From positions 818,403 to 882,402 of the forward strand of contig NZ_CM001466.1 of NCBI RefSeq assembly GCF_000231055.2: a stretch of DNA of 64,000 nt, written 5' to 3'. The position numbers and the translations under genes were made by a program. The notes below the pieces were generated by a model. That model was not told where the DNA came from. It saw only the letters and a program-made list of their open reading frames with translations, and ran no database searches. Positions 51,201 through 55,882 of this stretch are shown piece by piece; within the stretch, counting starts at the first letter, position 1, and the number at the start of each line of letters is the position of its first letter. Source of the stretch: Saccharomonospora azurea NA-128. Lineage in GTDB: Bacteria; Actinomycetota; Actinomycetes; Mycobacteriales; Pseudonocardiaceae.

Positions 51201-51336
51201 GGGTGATGCCGTCGCGTCCGGAACGCAACAGCTCCCAGAACTGTTCGATGTTCGCCGCGCCCGGGAAGCGTCCGGACATGCCGACGACGGCGATGTCGGT
51301 CGACCGCACGTCGGCGCTCTCTCGCTGTGCGCTCAT
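33247..51336 (-). CDS. trans-AT PKS, four modules, 6029 aa, OzmN-like
   Basis: Module 1: KS (C185, H321, HGTAT) - acyltransferase relic (~530-690, GDALGR for GHSxGE) - DH (H750; LLDGAFQ ~904) - ACP (S1052), with no KR. Module 2: KS (C1305, H1440) - DH (H1774) - KR (~2240) - ACP (S2537). Module 3: KS (C2788, H2925) - degenerate DH (H3254; Pro of HxxxGxxxxP is Ala, DxxxQ reads DGALR) - KR (~3749) - ACP (S4046). Module 4: KS (C4306, H4441) - DH (H4757; DAALH) - KR (~5216; Asn of the YxxxN motif is Cys) - C-methyltransferase (EVGAGTG ~5660) - ACP (S5922). The tail ends in a short helical segment after the ACP. First gene of the operon. The start ATG 51336 begins the usual short leader before the first KS; no strong ribosome-binding site is visible, and 39 more in-frame codons upstream do not look like protein. 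Inferred role: builds the methyl-branched triene on the oxazole starter. Confidence 0.95.
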   Translation of the reverse strand: MSAQRESADVRSTDIAVVGMSGRFPGAANIEQFWELLRSGRDGITRFTEEDLRSAGIPVELIDDPDYVRAHGVLGGVDLFDTALFEYTPADAEYIDPQQRLFLEQAYAALEDAGYDSARYPGLIGVYAGAAINLYLQRHVLPHVDQTTTAQHFAVMVGNDKDYLSTRVSYKLDLRGPSYTVQTACSTSLVAIHLACQALVNGECDLALAGGVTVKVPEETGYLYDEGAILSADGRVRTFDTEASGTVLGNGVGVVVLKPCRDALADGDTIHAVIKGTATNNDGSMKVGYAAPGKEGQVAVIADAQAVAGVDPSSIGHVEAHGTATRLGDPVEVSALTEAFRRKTDRSGFCAIGSVKSNVGHLDAAAGVAGVIKSALMLRERTIVPTVNFERPNPAIDFASSPFYVATDTADWERPEEGPRRAAVSSFGIGGTNAHAILEEAPPRPVPTASARREQPLVLSAKTPSALQAMRRNLAEHLERRPELALADVAYTLAVGRRELPYRYAVVAGDVETVVADLRSDSSPDSVRRTARVSFVFGDDLPDAEALAGALESEPEFAQRYADCLAAGAAELGEPGRIFAAQYALGRCWRRWGITPSSMHGDALGRWVAAAVAGDVELADALAVVSGQSDGAELPQGPIPIASVSAVAEEAGSVVLRAGAEGPAQTVARLWRSGVAIDWTRYYSGERRGRVPLPTYPFEGRRCWMPAAAPVVTTTTQDGPHPLLGTNVSTMRGSAFELALSGDEFVVADHVVFGDRVFPAAGYVELARAAGEVAGETRVGALRSVSFDRLVPVGARGETLRIDLLPRDAGALDFTIRSRDGGCARGELVLGGSEPEPPVDLDGIRARCTTERAGAECYRAFERHGLRYGPNFRVLREVRLGEREAVASLALTGDDERLPLHPCLLDGAFQTVVALLSEDAGASEADTPSFLPLGFGELRILAPLPSECHAVVRLRDSGGRKTATADLTVTDDDGTVVAQVRALVVRRLAEDTEHTATTEALGDDARADEPHGEGELVRQAEEVLRGILAETTKLDPADLDPAEPFERYGIDSLMISRLNERMEAHFGELSKTLFFEYESLGLLAEYFAEEHPERIRQLAASSGGDTAPGRRAEPVLTTQTGADADPLSARSDDHDDAIAIIGLSGRYPMADDVHEFWENLAQGRDCITEVPADRWDHDRFFDPERQRLGSAHSRWGGFLSDVDKFDPLFFPIMPREADLMDPQERLFLETAWHVVEDAGYRRDDLRGRPVGVFVGVMYGEYQFYGAVDALRGGRPVTNSSYASIANRVSYLLDLQGPSLALDTMCSSSLTALHLACESLRRGESELAIAGGVNVSVHPYKYVFLSQGGYVSSDGRCRAFGAGGDGYVPGEGVGAVLLKPRRQALADGDHIYGLVLGSAVNHGGKTNGYTVPNPHAQQRVITEAWRKAGVSATDIGYVEAHGTGTALGDPIEITGLTKALGGADVPSGSCAIGSVKSNVGHLESAAGIAGLTKVLMQFRHGMLAPSLHADEPNPNIDFSRTPFAVQRTLAPWPERRTDTGPAPRIAALSSFGAGGSNAHVVLAEHRETAPSTTVPAAQRRDTRSHAFVLSARAPERLRDYARRLAEHLEREPLEPADVAYTLQVGRVELEHRLAVVTADGAELVSALRACAEEEPAPPHAVQASAATDSRSRARYADEVGAALESDDLLALARLWTRGAAVDWTARHAGDDVLRRVSLPGYPFARHRHWVDSATTGPVAVSGTPGLHPLLDRNDSTLRRQTFTTELTDSLVVADHRVSGKRVLPAAACLEMARAAGELAAEAPVRAVRAIRFERMLGPDDGHRSVTLSLAPESDGTVSFDIGAEDVVGVRGRIELGHAEQPGPVDVTDLHAACSRPGDVEAAYALFERRGLTYGEPFRSVRGIRHGDGEVLATLRLHEGLRAEAGRYTLHPCLLDGAFQAAGLLFDTEERYLPVAVDEVSAYAPFPADCLAHARLVRRDGDGLVVDVTVLATDGTVLARVHGLGFRAVPTAERPRRLLLRPVWEPAPIEESVPPEGAYLLLARTKDERARLCEALRDAGRAEAVVVLAEPGAEFARQAEHHFVLNTGHEDDVARLLSELADDGVDVRAVVHALARPDGTGSEFDDGVGSLLPLCKALLARRGSSELRMVYLCPAGSPAHEAVAGFARSARLENPRLLCHVVSGATDAASFRDAVRELGVDATRPEQVRYDGHCRRVRGYRPMEPESGPLTTVPLRDGGVYVITGGAGGVGLLLAEHITRQVTSTIVLTGRSEPSDAVSARMAALETRGSTVRHARVDVTDEDAVRRLVADLREEHGGVHGVVHAAGVLRDGFLFRKSRADLAAVLAPKVTGARVLDRATAREDLDFFVLCSSVAAVFGNVGQTDYAYANAFLDHYASLRQELVEEGLRSGRTVSIAWPHWQNGGMALSEQDAQALRRRTGLTSMSTAECLAAFDDALRSSQSCVVVATGDRDRIVEQLAPGGEVRPKAIAVAPEPMSDTTARRRVLDLLRDTVGEKVGVNPADVETTVPLLTRYGIDSVVVTELTNALGDHFPDLAATAFFEYETLEALADHLADEYPAEVAALDGGPSSDAAPQVTAAPAGRFLTAEPAFEAHWAQDGADDPIAVIGMSGRYPMADDLGQFWDNLRAGRDCVSEVPPERWDHHRYTTRSGPGAARSRWGGFMSDVDKFDPLFFSISPREAELMDPQERLFLETSWHVLEDAGYRAGAVRGKHVGVFVGVMYGEYQLYGAADAVRGGHPVTESSFAFIANRVSYALDLHGPSLALDTMCSSSLTALHLACQSLRLGESELAIAGGVNLSLHPYKYVLLSQSNFLSSDGRCRAFGAGGDGYVPGEGVGAVLLKPLSRAVADGDHVYGVILGSAVNHGGATNGSGLTVPNPRAQQELVVRALAEAGTDPRELSYVEAHGTGTSLGDPIELAALTKAFRQHTSDERFCAIGSVKSNIGHLESAAGVAGLTKLLLQLRHGTLVPSLHTEQLNPDLGLDRSPFVVQRDLADWPRSRDGDGQPIARKAGISSFGAGGANAHVIVSEHLDARPVPTAPAGEQRLTSPVPFVLSARDEDRLREYAGRLADFLRRHEVPLADVAYTLAVGREPMRARLAVVTADGTELVTLLRRFADGANPSGLARADVGRDAPRQGTVEDSTDPQTVAQAWLAGAEGRWQELRWSAQPPRRTSLPGYPFARRRYWVSSVDEPERPRAVEGPALHPLLDANISTVEHVRFRKTLSAADPLLRDHVVHGRPLLAGAAGLELIHAVARRASETPLARLSGITWARPITVEAEALDLRVEVRQVRDGLAVEIVSDAAGNREVHVRATAVYGEPSHQRTRLDLAAARARCSARVGRDEVYRAYRDAGFEYGPSFQVTDTVHSGPREAMVELALRGEDVPGYTLHPALLDGALRACHWIGDGPRAAADLVIPFELGALEVFAPIPRRCYAHAEVLDAGAQRSSWRYRVTIVDDDGVPFAVVDDLAGRPAGSLPRPPAVSMPVASTDPVCYVPDWRSAAPGPQGSRGDVLVIFSREPSSAARLGRLGGWPRTIVVCDRTAEAADTAAEAPGDIHVIDPVDVNAYRDLIAGLPATANVDVVHMWTTPHPEVGDLDEEIGRGAVSLLLLAQAVGASGRAGRTRCVSLHRDEDAADVPAHELIGGLASTAARHLPHLELCTVHVPSTAGVEWLADVLRGELSAVTSPRGLDVRYDGARRTVRTVRRLTGDPAAAAPPTDGGVYVLAGGRGGVGMQLARHLARTYHARLVLLGRSAPPEHACAELESLGAEVLAVRADLTDAHQTRAALVEARGRFGHLDGVFHLAGVADQQPLTDVSGERFRSALAAKVHGVVNLDRCTRADRLSFFVAFSSVSSLIGDFGSGSYAAANRFVDAYVRRRARWAADGLRHGRSVSVQWPLWEAGGMDSLVRSDELTAYRETTGLDRLSPEQAMRALDVVWRYDVPVLAPVHGDQELIARVLTGEESAVSEPERLTQHPSAPVAPSPVGTRTAELVDYLRNQASGVLKLDPAQIAGDAPLQEYGIDSVMITELTDAVSDAFPGLRGTVLFEYRTLADLAGYLLRERADDAARLLGEPAPPVAVTETARDVTTRPRPSTPTDDRPDVLSGTGDIAIIGMSGRYPGADTLDEFWENLRQGRDAVTEIPRDRWSLPGFYDPDPDSAGTSYGKWGGFLSDVDTFDSLFFAISPMQAKSMDPQERLFLQTAWAALEDAGYPLDALPRPRFSDEGRDVGVFVGVMWDDYAMLAAEESARNNHQVVMANRAAIANQVSYFGDFRGPSVVVDTACSASLVALHQACESVVRGECSYALAGGVNVSVHPLKYVHLSRKKMLAEDGRCRSFGAGGTGYVPGEGVGAVLLKRLDRAVADGDNIHAVIKATAVNHGGRTHGFTVPNPNAQRALIREALAKAGVSARDIGYVEAHGTGTSLGDPIEHTGLAEAFRSDTGDRGFCALGSVKSNIGHLEGAAGIAGVSKAVLQLRHGELVPSLHADEPNPVIDFAESPFRIQRELRSWPTEGGAPRRAAVSSFGAGGTNAHVVLEEFVRTEEPVPAGPELVVVSARDDDALRRYAAVLSDHLAGAGAGLALADVAHTLRVGREAMVERLAFVARDLDEAVDTLAAVARGQARPGVHRGNAKQGDPALADLFTTGEGGREFLRGLARAGQWDKLAALWVSGVVLDWADLPEAAGHRGRRVSLPTYPFARVRHWITRTGDTPSGEQGERTWRRTLRPDDPLVADHVVGGRTILPGAGYLDLVLDAVGDDQRALTDVYWMAPVVVDADAEDLVITVGAPTSGRRDFAVRGADAEAATVSCRGVLVDNAAAPTPPEVSLDAVLDRSTRQLDGEAFYDAMSRLGVTYGPYFRLLERVWFSGDVVVSRFRATEHGDVQRRALHPAVLDAALHTVAAYYVGDDLDGVPFVPYSAQRVLRFRALPAVGHVHVVRAGRDAYDVTVLDDSGRVCVRVDGLAVRRQRTSRQEFSHRVHWTAAPRPPAPAAPPGSVLIVTFESATGLAEALTGAHGDDPVRCVGIGPDGPSDGELDRILAGEAGPDTVYFLGEGATAEADAVAPERGVLALSQLVKALHRHGRLDGRTRVKVVTTDAVALTADDPVRPANAALHGFCSVLRSEHPVLPVSCVDVRTGEEAESAPAVVAEPWTESGEPVLLRSAVRYVRALVPVALPEPAASPFRREGCYVVVGGLGVVGFDTCTHLARTYGARLVVVGRSALDSARRDRIAQLERAGGAVLYVRGDAADPAVLREALRRGEQRFGAVHGVIHSVMEFDAEPIVTRSASRLRADVESKARTVAALFEVVRTADLDFVLVHSSAASFRADAGQSGYAAGCGAADAVALGVAASGRVPVTVVNWGYWHAAGRPEREQVLRQLAGAGVEPITAAAGMSVVERALACPLPQVVAIRAHRRALAAIGVRDRLRLRSRTGGSSSLVHAVGDAVATGDADTARIEAHQRASAEAERLARRLLLGAFQSMGVFRTEGERHRVTGLRDRLGFLPRYHRLCETAVDILVQAGYLDRRDDEVVVTARVAEQGVATVPDSAVRDLVAEYPDIAAVATLLVRCVAAFPDVVTGKRSHMDVLFPEGSMDLVVGVYQGNAITDSYNQLVAGAVADYVERRLRDEPGARLRILEVGAGTGSTSAPVLAALAPHAGSVTYTYTDITSAFVRHGRKQFAARYPFVRFATLDIDADLAEQGFDVGDYDVVLGTNVFHVTPSVAHTMRQVKRLLKPGGMVAANEGTAFACYLPLIFGLTDGWWRYEDTHYRIPGSPLITVPRWRDLLATEGFRDVVVRTLPPTRVGTVPQSLLLAESDGVVALAGPGEPTDETREADRVEQAGETVPPLASDRRTRESRPQEPDLREVALTQVIAVFARVLEMSETQFEPDEPFEVYGIDSLVVPELKQALEIHFGPLPAPVLFEHTTIGRLADYLCAEHADTLLRSAPSAPVDPALPAEPEPGEPEPAAVAETGLEQAVARLSDEQVAHLLGRLGALTGDNGHGRNA

Positions 51337-51564
51337 CGTGCGTTCACACCGATTCCGGAAATTCGGGCGGACAACAGGTTCTTCACTGGAATCGATAGAC
51401 CGGACGGCACCATGAATGACCGCTCCACATCCTGTTCGGGGTAGGCGAACCAACTGTCCACACAGGAATCCAACTTCGGCGCGCTTATGCTGCCACGGGG
51501 CCGTTTTTTATGTCAACGCGTCACAAGATGCACCCGGAACAAGGGCATCGACTCACGAGATCGC

Positions 51565-51632
51565 GGTTGCACGGCACGGATTCACGCGTCCTGGAAATCC
51601 ACTGCGACAACGGTTTTCCGGTGGTTGCACGG
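51565..51632. repeat. pair of 10-bp direct repeats, GGTTGCACGG
   Basis: Identical copies at 51565-51574 and 51623-51632, 58 bp apart (about 5.5 helical turns), both upstream of the P450 gene. They could be regulator half-sites or chance; the second copy overlaps a possible -35 element. Confidence 0.35.
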
Positions 51633-51652
51633 ACAACCCGACGTGGTACCAA
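51625..51652 (+). promoter_or_regulatory. possible promoter of the P450 gene
   Basis: TTGCAC, a 16-base spacer and TACCAA, ending 67 bases before the GTG start. The -35 is a good match and the -10 a poor one. Pattern only. Confidence 0.25.
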
Positions 51653-51719
51653 GATCTGCCGATCTCGGTCGCGACGGTCGTGCAGCCCTGTGCCGCCACT
51701 CTCCGAAAAGGAACAATCC

Positions 51720-52925
51720 GTGACAGACATGGCAGCCGCACGCGCGGACGTATTCACCCCGGACGCCCTACAGGACCCACACGGCCTGTACCGGACTCTG
51801 CGCGAAGAAACGCCCGTTCGGCAGGTCCTCCTTCCGCACGGCCTGAAGGCCTGGCTCATCACCCGCCACGCCGACGTCCTCGACGCACTGACCGACTCCC
51901 GGCTCCGCAAGAACGTCCGCAGTGTCCTGGAACGCAACAGCGTCGAGGAGACCGCCTCCGAGGGCTTCGTCGACGAACTCGCCGACAACCTGCTCAGCAC
52001 GGATCCTCCCGACCACACCCGGCTCCGCAGCCTCGTCGGCAAGGCCTTCACCGCCCGCCGGATCGCCGAGCTGCGGCCGCGGATCGAGGAGATCACCGAC
52101 CACCTGCTCGACGACCTTCCCGACTCGGGTGAAGTCGACCTGTTGACCACGTTCGCCCAGCCGCTGCCGGTGTTCGTGATCTGCGAGCTCCTCGGTGTCC
52201 CCACCGACGACCGGGCGACCTTCGTCGGCTGGTCGAACCGGGTCATCTCCGCCGAGGGAGGCAGCGCCACCCGGGAGGACGGCCTCGCGTTGCGGGACTT
52301 CCTCCGCGAGCTGATCGCGGCGAAACGCGCCGAACCGGGAGACGACCTCATCAGCGCCCTGGTCGAGGCGCGCGACGACGGCGACCGCCTCAACGAACGC
52401 GAGCTCGTCTCGATGTGCTTCGTCCTGCTCGTCGCCGGCATCGAGTCCACAGTGCACCTCATCTGCAACTCCGTGGTGGCGCTGCTACGCCATCCCGAAC
52501 AGCTCGCGGCCCTCCGGGACGACCCGTCCCTGCTGACCCGGACGATCGAGGAGGTGATCCGCTACGACGGCCCGGTCAACACCGCGACCGTCCGCTACGC
52601 GGCGGAGGACGTCGCGTTCGGCGACGTCGTGATCCCCGCGGGCGACCTGGTCCTCGTGTCACCGTTGTCCGCGAACCGTGATCCCGACTTCTTCCCCGAG
52701 CCCGACCGGTTCGACATCACGCGGTCCACGCACGGTCACCTCGGCTTCGGCCACGGCATCCACTTCTGCCTGGGCGCCTCGCTGGCCCGGCTGGAGGGCG
52801 AGGTCGCGCTCGGTCGCCTGCTGGAGGCCTACCCCGGCATCCGGCTGACCCCCGACCACGACCACCTCCCGTACCGCTACAGCCCCATCGTCAGGGGACT
52901 GCAGACGTTCCCGGTCCGGCTCTGA
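51720..52925 (+). CDS. cytochrome P450 (macrolide-type tailoring oxygenase)
   Basis: 401 aa, the usual length for a soluble bacterial P450. The heme-ligand loop FGHGIHFCLG carries C350. The I-helix oxygen-activation motif reads AGIEST near 239, and the K-helix ExxR is EEVIR near 277-280. It resembles the CYP105/107 type that hydroxylates or epoxidises polyketides and needs ferredoxin partners, none of which is encoded next to it. Start GTG 51720 is chosen over an upstream ATG (51510) because an AAAAGGAA ribosome-binding site lies 5-14 bases before it and the extra 70 codons do not look like P450. It is divergent from the PKS operon and followed after 62 bp by the luciferase-like gene. Probable role: late oxidation of the cluster product; the site is unknown. 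Confidence 0.92.
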   Translation: MTDMAAARADVFTPDALQDPHGLYRTLREETPVRQVLLPHGLKAWLITRHADVLDALTDSRLRKNVRSVLERNSVEETASEGFVDELADNLLSTDPPDHTRLRSLVGKAFTARRIAELRPRIEEITDHLLDDLPDSGEVDLLTTFAQPLPVFVICELLGVPTDDRATFVGWSNRVISAEGGSATREDGLALRDFLRELIAAKRAEPGDDLISALVEARDDGDRLNERELVSMCFVLLVAGIESTVHLICNSVVALLRHPEQLAALRDDPSLLTRTIEEVIRYDGPVNTATVRYAAEDVAFGDVVIPAGDLVLVSPLSANRDPDFFPEPDRFDITRSTHGHLGFGHGIHFCLGASLARLEGEVALGRLLEAYPGIRLTPDHDHLPYRYSPIVRGLQTFPVRL

Positions 52926-52987
52926 GCGCAGCGCCGAACCGGCGATTCGACTCACCGAAGACGCACACCACTCGGATCGGAGGACCA

Positions 52988-53938
52988 ATGGAAGTCATGG
53001 CCTTTGTCGAGCCGCAGGTCGGCGCCCACTTCGACGACGTGCTACGGGTCGCGAGATCCGCTGAGGACGCCGGATTCGACGGGTTCTTCCTCGCGGACCA
53101 TTTCCTGAAGAACGAGGAGTTCCTCAAGCCGAACCCCGGCGGACTGCCCGGGCCCACCGACGTCTGGTTGACACTGGCGGCTCTCGCGCAAGCGACCTCC
53201 ACCCTGACCCTCGGCCCGCTCATGACGTCGGCGACGTTCCGCATGCCCGCCCTGCTCGCCATCGCCGCCGCACAGGTCGACCAGATGTCGCGAGGCCGGC
53301 TGCGGATGGGCATCGGTGCGGGCTGGTACGAGGAGGAACACCACGCCTACGGGGTCCCGTTCCCGCCCCCGCGCGAACGGTTCGATCGGCTCGAGGAACA
53401 GCTGGAGGTGATCACCGGGCTGTGGGAGACCCCGGTCGGCAAGACGTTCACCCACGTCGGCGCCCACTACACGCTGACCGAGTCGCCGGCACTGCCCAAA
53501 CCGCACCAGCAGCCCCACCCGCCGATCATCATCGGAGGCATCGGACCTCGCCGCACACCACGCATCGCCGCGCGCTTCGCCGACGAGTACAACCTGCCCT
53601 ACCTCGACGTCGACACCGCCTGCGCCCGCTTCGAGAACATCCGCTCCCTCTGCACGGAACTCGGCAGGGATCCGGACGAGGTCGTGCCGTCGGCCACTCA
53701 CGCCGCGTGCGTCGGACGCGACGACGAGGAACTGGACCGCCGGGCGGCGGCCTTCAGCGCCGGGATCGACGCACTCCGGATCGGCGCCATGGCGGGAACG
53801 CCGACCGAGGTCGTCGACAAGATCGGACTCTGGAAGGAACGGACCGGCATCCAGCGGCTCTATCTCCAGCTGCAGGACCTCCGGGACCTCGACCAGCTGG
53901 ACCTCATCGGTGCCGAGGTGCTGCCCCAGGTGAGATGA
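52988..53938 (+). CDS. LLM-class (luciferase-like, probably F420-dependent) oxidoreductase
   Basis: 316 aa with luciferase-like TIM-barrel features: an N-terminal AEDAGFDGFFLADH segment, GRLRMGIGAGW near residue 110, and a PIIIGGIG strand near 180 typical of F420/FMN-binding members. The family reduces or oxygenates small organic substrates with F420H2 or FMNH2; no more specific substrate can be read from sequence. GGAGG sits just before ATG 52988. It is 62 bp downstream of the P450 on the same strand, so the two are probably co-transcribed and act as tailoring enzymes. An alternative reading as an FMN-dependent alkanal-type monooxygenase cannot be excluded. Confidence 0.85.
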   Translation: MEVMAFVEPQVGAHFDDVLRVARSAEDAGFDGFFLADHFLKNEEFLKPNPGGLPGPTDVWLTLAALAQATSTLTLGPLMTSATFRMPALLAIAAAQVDQMSRGRLRMGIGAGWYEEEHHAYGVPFPPPRERFDRLEEQLEVITGLWETPVGKTFTHVGAHYTLTESPALPKPHQQPHPPIIIGGIGPRRTPRIAARFADEYNLPYLDVDTACARFENIRSLCTELGRDPDEVVPSATHAACVGRDDEELDRRAAAFSAGIDALRIGAMAGTPTEVVDKIGLWKERTGIQRLYLQLQDLRDLDQLDLIGAEVLPQVR

Positions 53939-53945
53939 CGTGCGT

Positions 53946-53982
53946 GCGCCCGGCCGCCGCGACGACGCGGTCGGCCGGGCGC
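53946..53982. terminator. stem-loop between convergent genes
   Basis: Perfect 11-bp inverted repeat GCGCCCGGCCG (53946-53956) and CGGCCGGGCGC (53972-53982) with a 15-base loop, eight bases after the oxidoreductase stop and 26 bases before the end of the convergent SCO6745-family gene. There is no T-run, as is usual in actinomycetes. Likely a bidirectional terminator. Confidence 0.65.
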
Positions 53983-54007
53983 GAGCCACGCGACACGGCA
54001 GGTCACC

Positions 54008-55006
54008 TCACGTCGCGGGCGGCTCCGGCAGACCCTGCACGATGGCGTCCTGGGGACTGGACGGCGGATACCCCGCCTCAGCCCTGATGCGCGCACCCCA
54101 CTCCCGCAGGATCGCGACGAGTTCCCACAGATCCTCCCCCAGCGCGTCGACGATCGGCCTGCACTGGGCGTCGGTCGCGGACTCGATGCGCTCCCTCAGC
54201 GCGCGCCCGTGCTCGGTCAGTTCCCCGTCCACGACGAGGCCGCGCTCGTGCAGCCGCTCCTCCCCGGGGTCGAAGTCCGCGTCGTCCCACCCCTTCGACC
54301 GCCAGTACGACCGGGGCGGCATCCCCGAGTACAGCTCGGTGAGCAGCCCGAGTTCGACCGCGTCGACGCCGGCGGCCGTCCACGCGGCGGTGTGCGCGTC
54401 ACCGCGGTACTCCCGCAGCATCTCCGCCGTGAGCCACAGCCGCCCCAGCGGGTGGTCGGGCGCGCTCTGCGCACGCAGACCCGCGAAGAGCGGTCTGCCT
54501 TCCGCACGAAGGTCCGCCGTGGCCCGTTCGAGCAACTCCGTCGCCCGGGAGAGCCCGTCCGGCTCCGGGCCCAACACTCGCTCCAGCTGGGCGAGAGCTC
54601 CGGCGTTACGGGCGGCTCGGATACTCGGTGCGTCCGTGAGCGACCAACCGTGTTCGACGGCCGGCACCACGACCGCGGGATTGAAGACTCCCAGGGCGGA
54701 CGCGATGACCATCCCGGGAACCTGCCCCAAGCTCGAACCGCGGCTGCAGAAGTAGGCTGCCGGATCCGGAATGGACACCGAACCCCACACCGCGGCCGCG
54801 GCCGGGTCGGGGATCGGTCCCATACTCGGGGCGAACCCCAGCTCGGCGTAGGCGGCGTGACACTCCGGTGCGAAGAAGACCTGACCGGCCACCGGGTCCA
54901 CCGCCGCCGCCAACCACCGCGACCGGACCGCCACCTCGTCCAGCGGGTCCAGCGAGTTTTGTGTGTCCTGTGTCGCTACCGCGATCTCGTCGCCGACACT
55001 CGACAT
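54008..55006 (-). CDS. SCO6745-family protein, function unknown
   Basis: 332 aa. The sequence matches my recollection of the actinobacterial SCO6745 family: a central segment with SRGSSLGQVP and ALGVFNPAVV, an alpha-helical middle containing GDAHTAAW, and a C-terminal region resembling a winged-helix fold (LTEHGRALRERIE). No catalytic motif is recognisable. It lies 26 bases after the FkbM methyltransferase and is last in the regulator-methyltransferase-SCO6745 set, so it is probably co-regulated with the cluster. Start ATG 55006 is preceded by GGGAAGG at a good distance; 151 further codons upstream would overlap the methyltransferase gene in another frame and are rejected. Family members often occur as a single chromosomal gene of unknown role, so a direct biosynthetic role is not shown. 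Confidence 0.75.
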   Translation of the reverse strand: MSSVGDEIAVATQDTQNSLDPLDEVAVRSRWLAAAVDPVAGQVFFAPECHAAYAELGFAPSMGPIPDPAAAAVWGSVSIPDPAAYFCSRGSSLGQVPGMVIASALGVFNPAVVVPAVEHGWSLTDAPSIRAARNAGALAQLERVLGPEPDGLSRATELLERATADLRAEGRPLFAGLRAQSAPDHPLGRLWLTAEMLREYRGDAHTAAWTAAGVDAVELGLLTELYSGMPPRSYWRSKGWDDADFDPGEERLHERGLVVDGELTEHGRALRERIESATDAQCRPIVDALGEDLWELVAILREWGARIRAEAGYPPSSPQDAIVQGLPEPPAT

Positions 55007-55032
55007 CGATGTCCTTCCCTTGAGTTCGACCG

Positions 55033-55818
55033 TCACACCCGGGTGGCGTAGACGAGGAAGTAGCGCAGTTCCGCCGGGATCTCGGCCGACCCCACCGTCT
55101 GCGTCGTGAACCCGTGTCGGGCGAGCACGCTCACGACCGCGTCCAGCCTCCGGCCGTCGAGGTCCTGCACCTCGACCACGGCCTGCCGGATCCGAGGCCA
55201 GTCGCTGTCGTCGATCCCCGCCAACACGTCCAGCTCGGCGCCCTCGACGTCGACCTTCAGCAGGTCGATGGTGTCGATGTCGGGACGTCGCGCGAGGACG
55301 TCCGACAACCGCTCGACGGTGGCACTCACCTCGTAGCCCTGGAGTTGTCGTTCCGCCTCCTCCCAGCCCTGCCGTCCGAACAGCGGCTCGGCCAACTGCT
55401 GGGAGAGCCTCTTCTCGGCCGGGTAGCGGGTCGAGTTCGCCGGAATCCGGGGGTAACACGTGAAGACCACATTCTCCTCGCGCCGCTCCCCGAGCCCGAC
55501 CGGATGCACCGAAACGCCGTCGCCACCGTGGGCCTGCAGGTTCTTGAGTAACGCGTGGCGGGTCACCGGGACCGGTTCGAACGCGAGCACTCGCGCATCC
55601 GGGACGAGGTGTTTGACGAACAGCGTGAACAGGCCCACGTGGGCGCCCGCGTCGACGACGACGGCTCCCGGCCGCAGCTCGATGCCGTGGGACAGGTAGT
55701 CCCGGGAGTTCCAGACCTCGGAGTAGATGAACTCGATCTCGGAGTACTGCTCGTAGTCGTGTGCCGGGATGTAGTAGTCCTTGCCGTCCGGGAGCCGGAC
55801 GGTCTGCACCTCGGTCAT
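55033..55818 (-). CDS. FkbM-family SAM-dependent methyltransferase
   Basis: 261 aa. The SAM-binding loop DAGAHVG is at 56-62 and the FkbM signature DVEGAELDVL at 190-199. FkbM-type enzymes mainly O-methylate hydroxyl or carboxyl groups on polyketides, sugars and peptides. GGAGGA stands directly before the ATG at 55818; 20 in-frame codons further upstream lack this and are left out. It lies 64 bp downstream of the StrR-like regulator and 26 bp upstream of the SCO6745-family gene, all on the minus strand, so a three-gene operon is likely. Probable role: O-methylation of the product; the target hydroxyl is unknown. Confidence 0.88.
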   Translation of the reverse strand: MTEVQTVRLPDGKDYYIPAHDYEQYSEIEFIYSEVWNSRDYLSHGIELRPGAVVVDAGAHVGLFTLFVKHLVPDARVLAFEPVPVTRHALLKNLQAHGGDGVSVHPVGLGERREENVVFTCYPRIPANSTRYPAEKRLSQQLAEPLFGRQGWEEAERQLQGYEVSATVERLSDVLARRPDIDTIDLLKVDVEGAELDVLAGIDDSDWPRIRQAVVEVQDLDGRRLDAVVSVLARHGFTTQTVGSAEIPAELRYFLVYATRV

Positions 55819-55882
55819 GACGGTTCCTCCCTGTTCGCTGCCGTGAGTCCGGACCGGACGCGGAGTCGGCGACCTCACCTGT

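Larger units (their letters stand above)
51337..51719. promoter_or_regulatory. divergent intergenic region between PKS operon and P450 gene
   Basis: 383 bp with lower GC than its flanks and no convincing gene. It must hold the promoter of the >51-kb minus-strand operon and that of the plus-strand P450. I see a short inverted repeat, GTTCG-N7-CGAAC, at 51434-51450, and a 10-bp direct repeat (GGTTGCACGG) at 51565 and 51623. No match to the StrR/NovG operator consensus is present. Promoter positions for the PKS side could not be assigned with confidence. Confidence 0.6.

Noticed and set aside
51434..51450. GTTCG-N7-CGAAC palindrome as a StrR operator for the PKS operon
   Set aside because: Spacing and inner bases do not fit GTTCRACTG-N11-CRGTYGAAC; only five bases per arm pair, which is easily chance.
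51481..51515. T-run after a GC-rich stretch as a terminator
   Set aside because: The only stem is about four base pairs and lies between divergent genes, where no terminator is expected.
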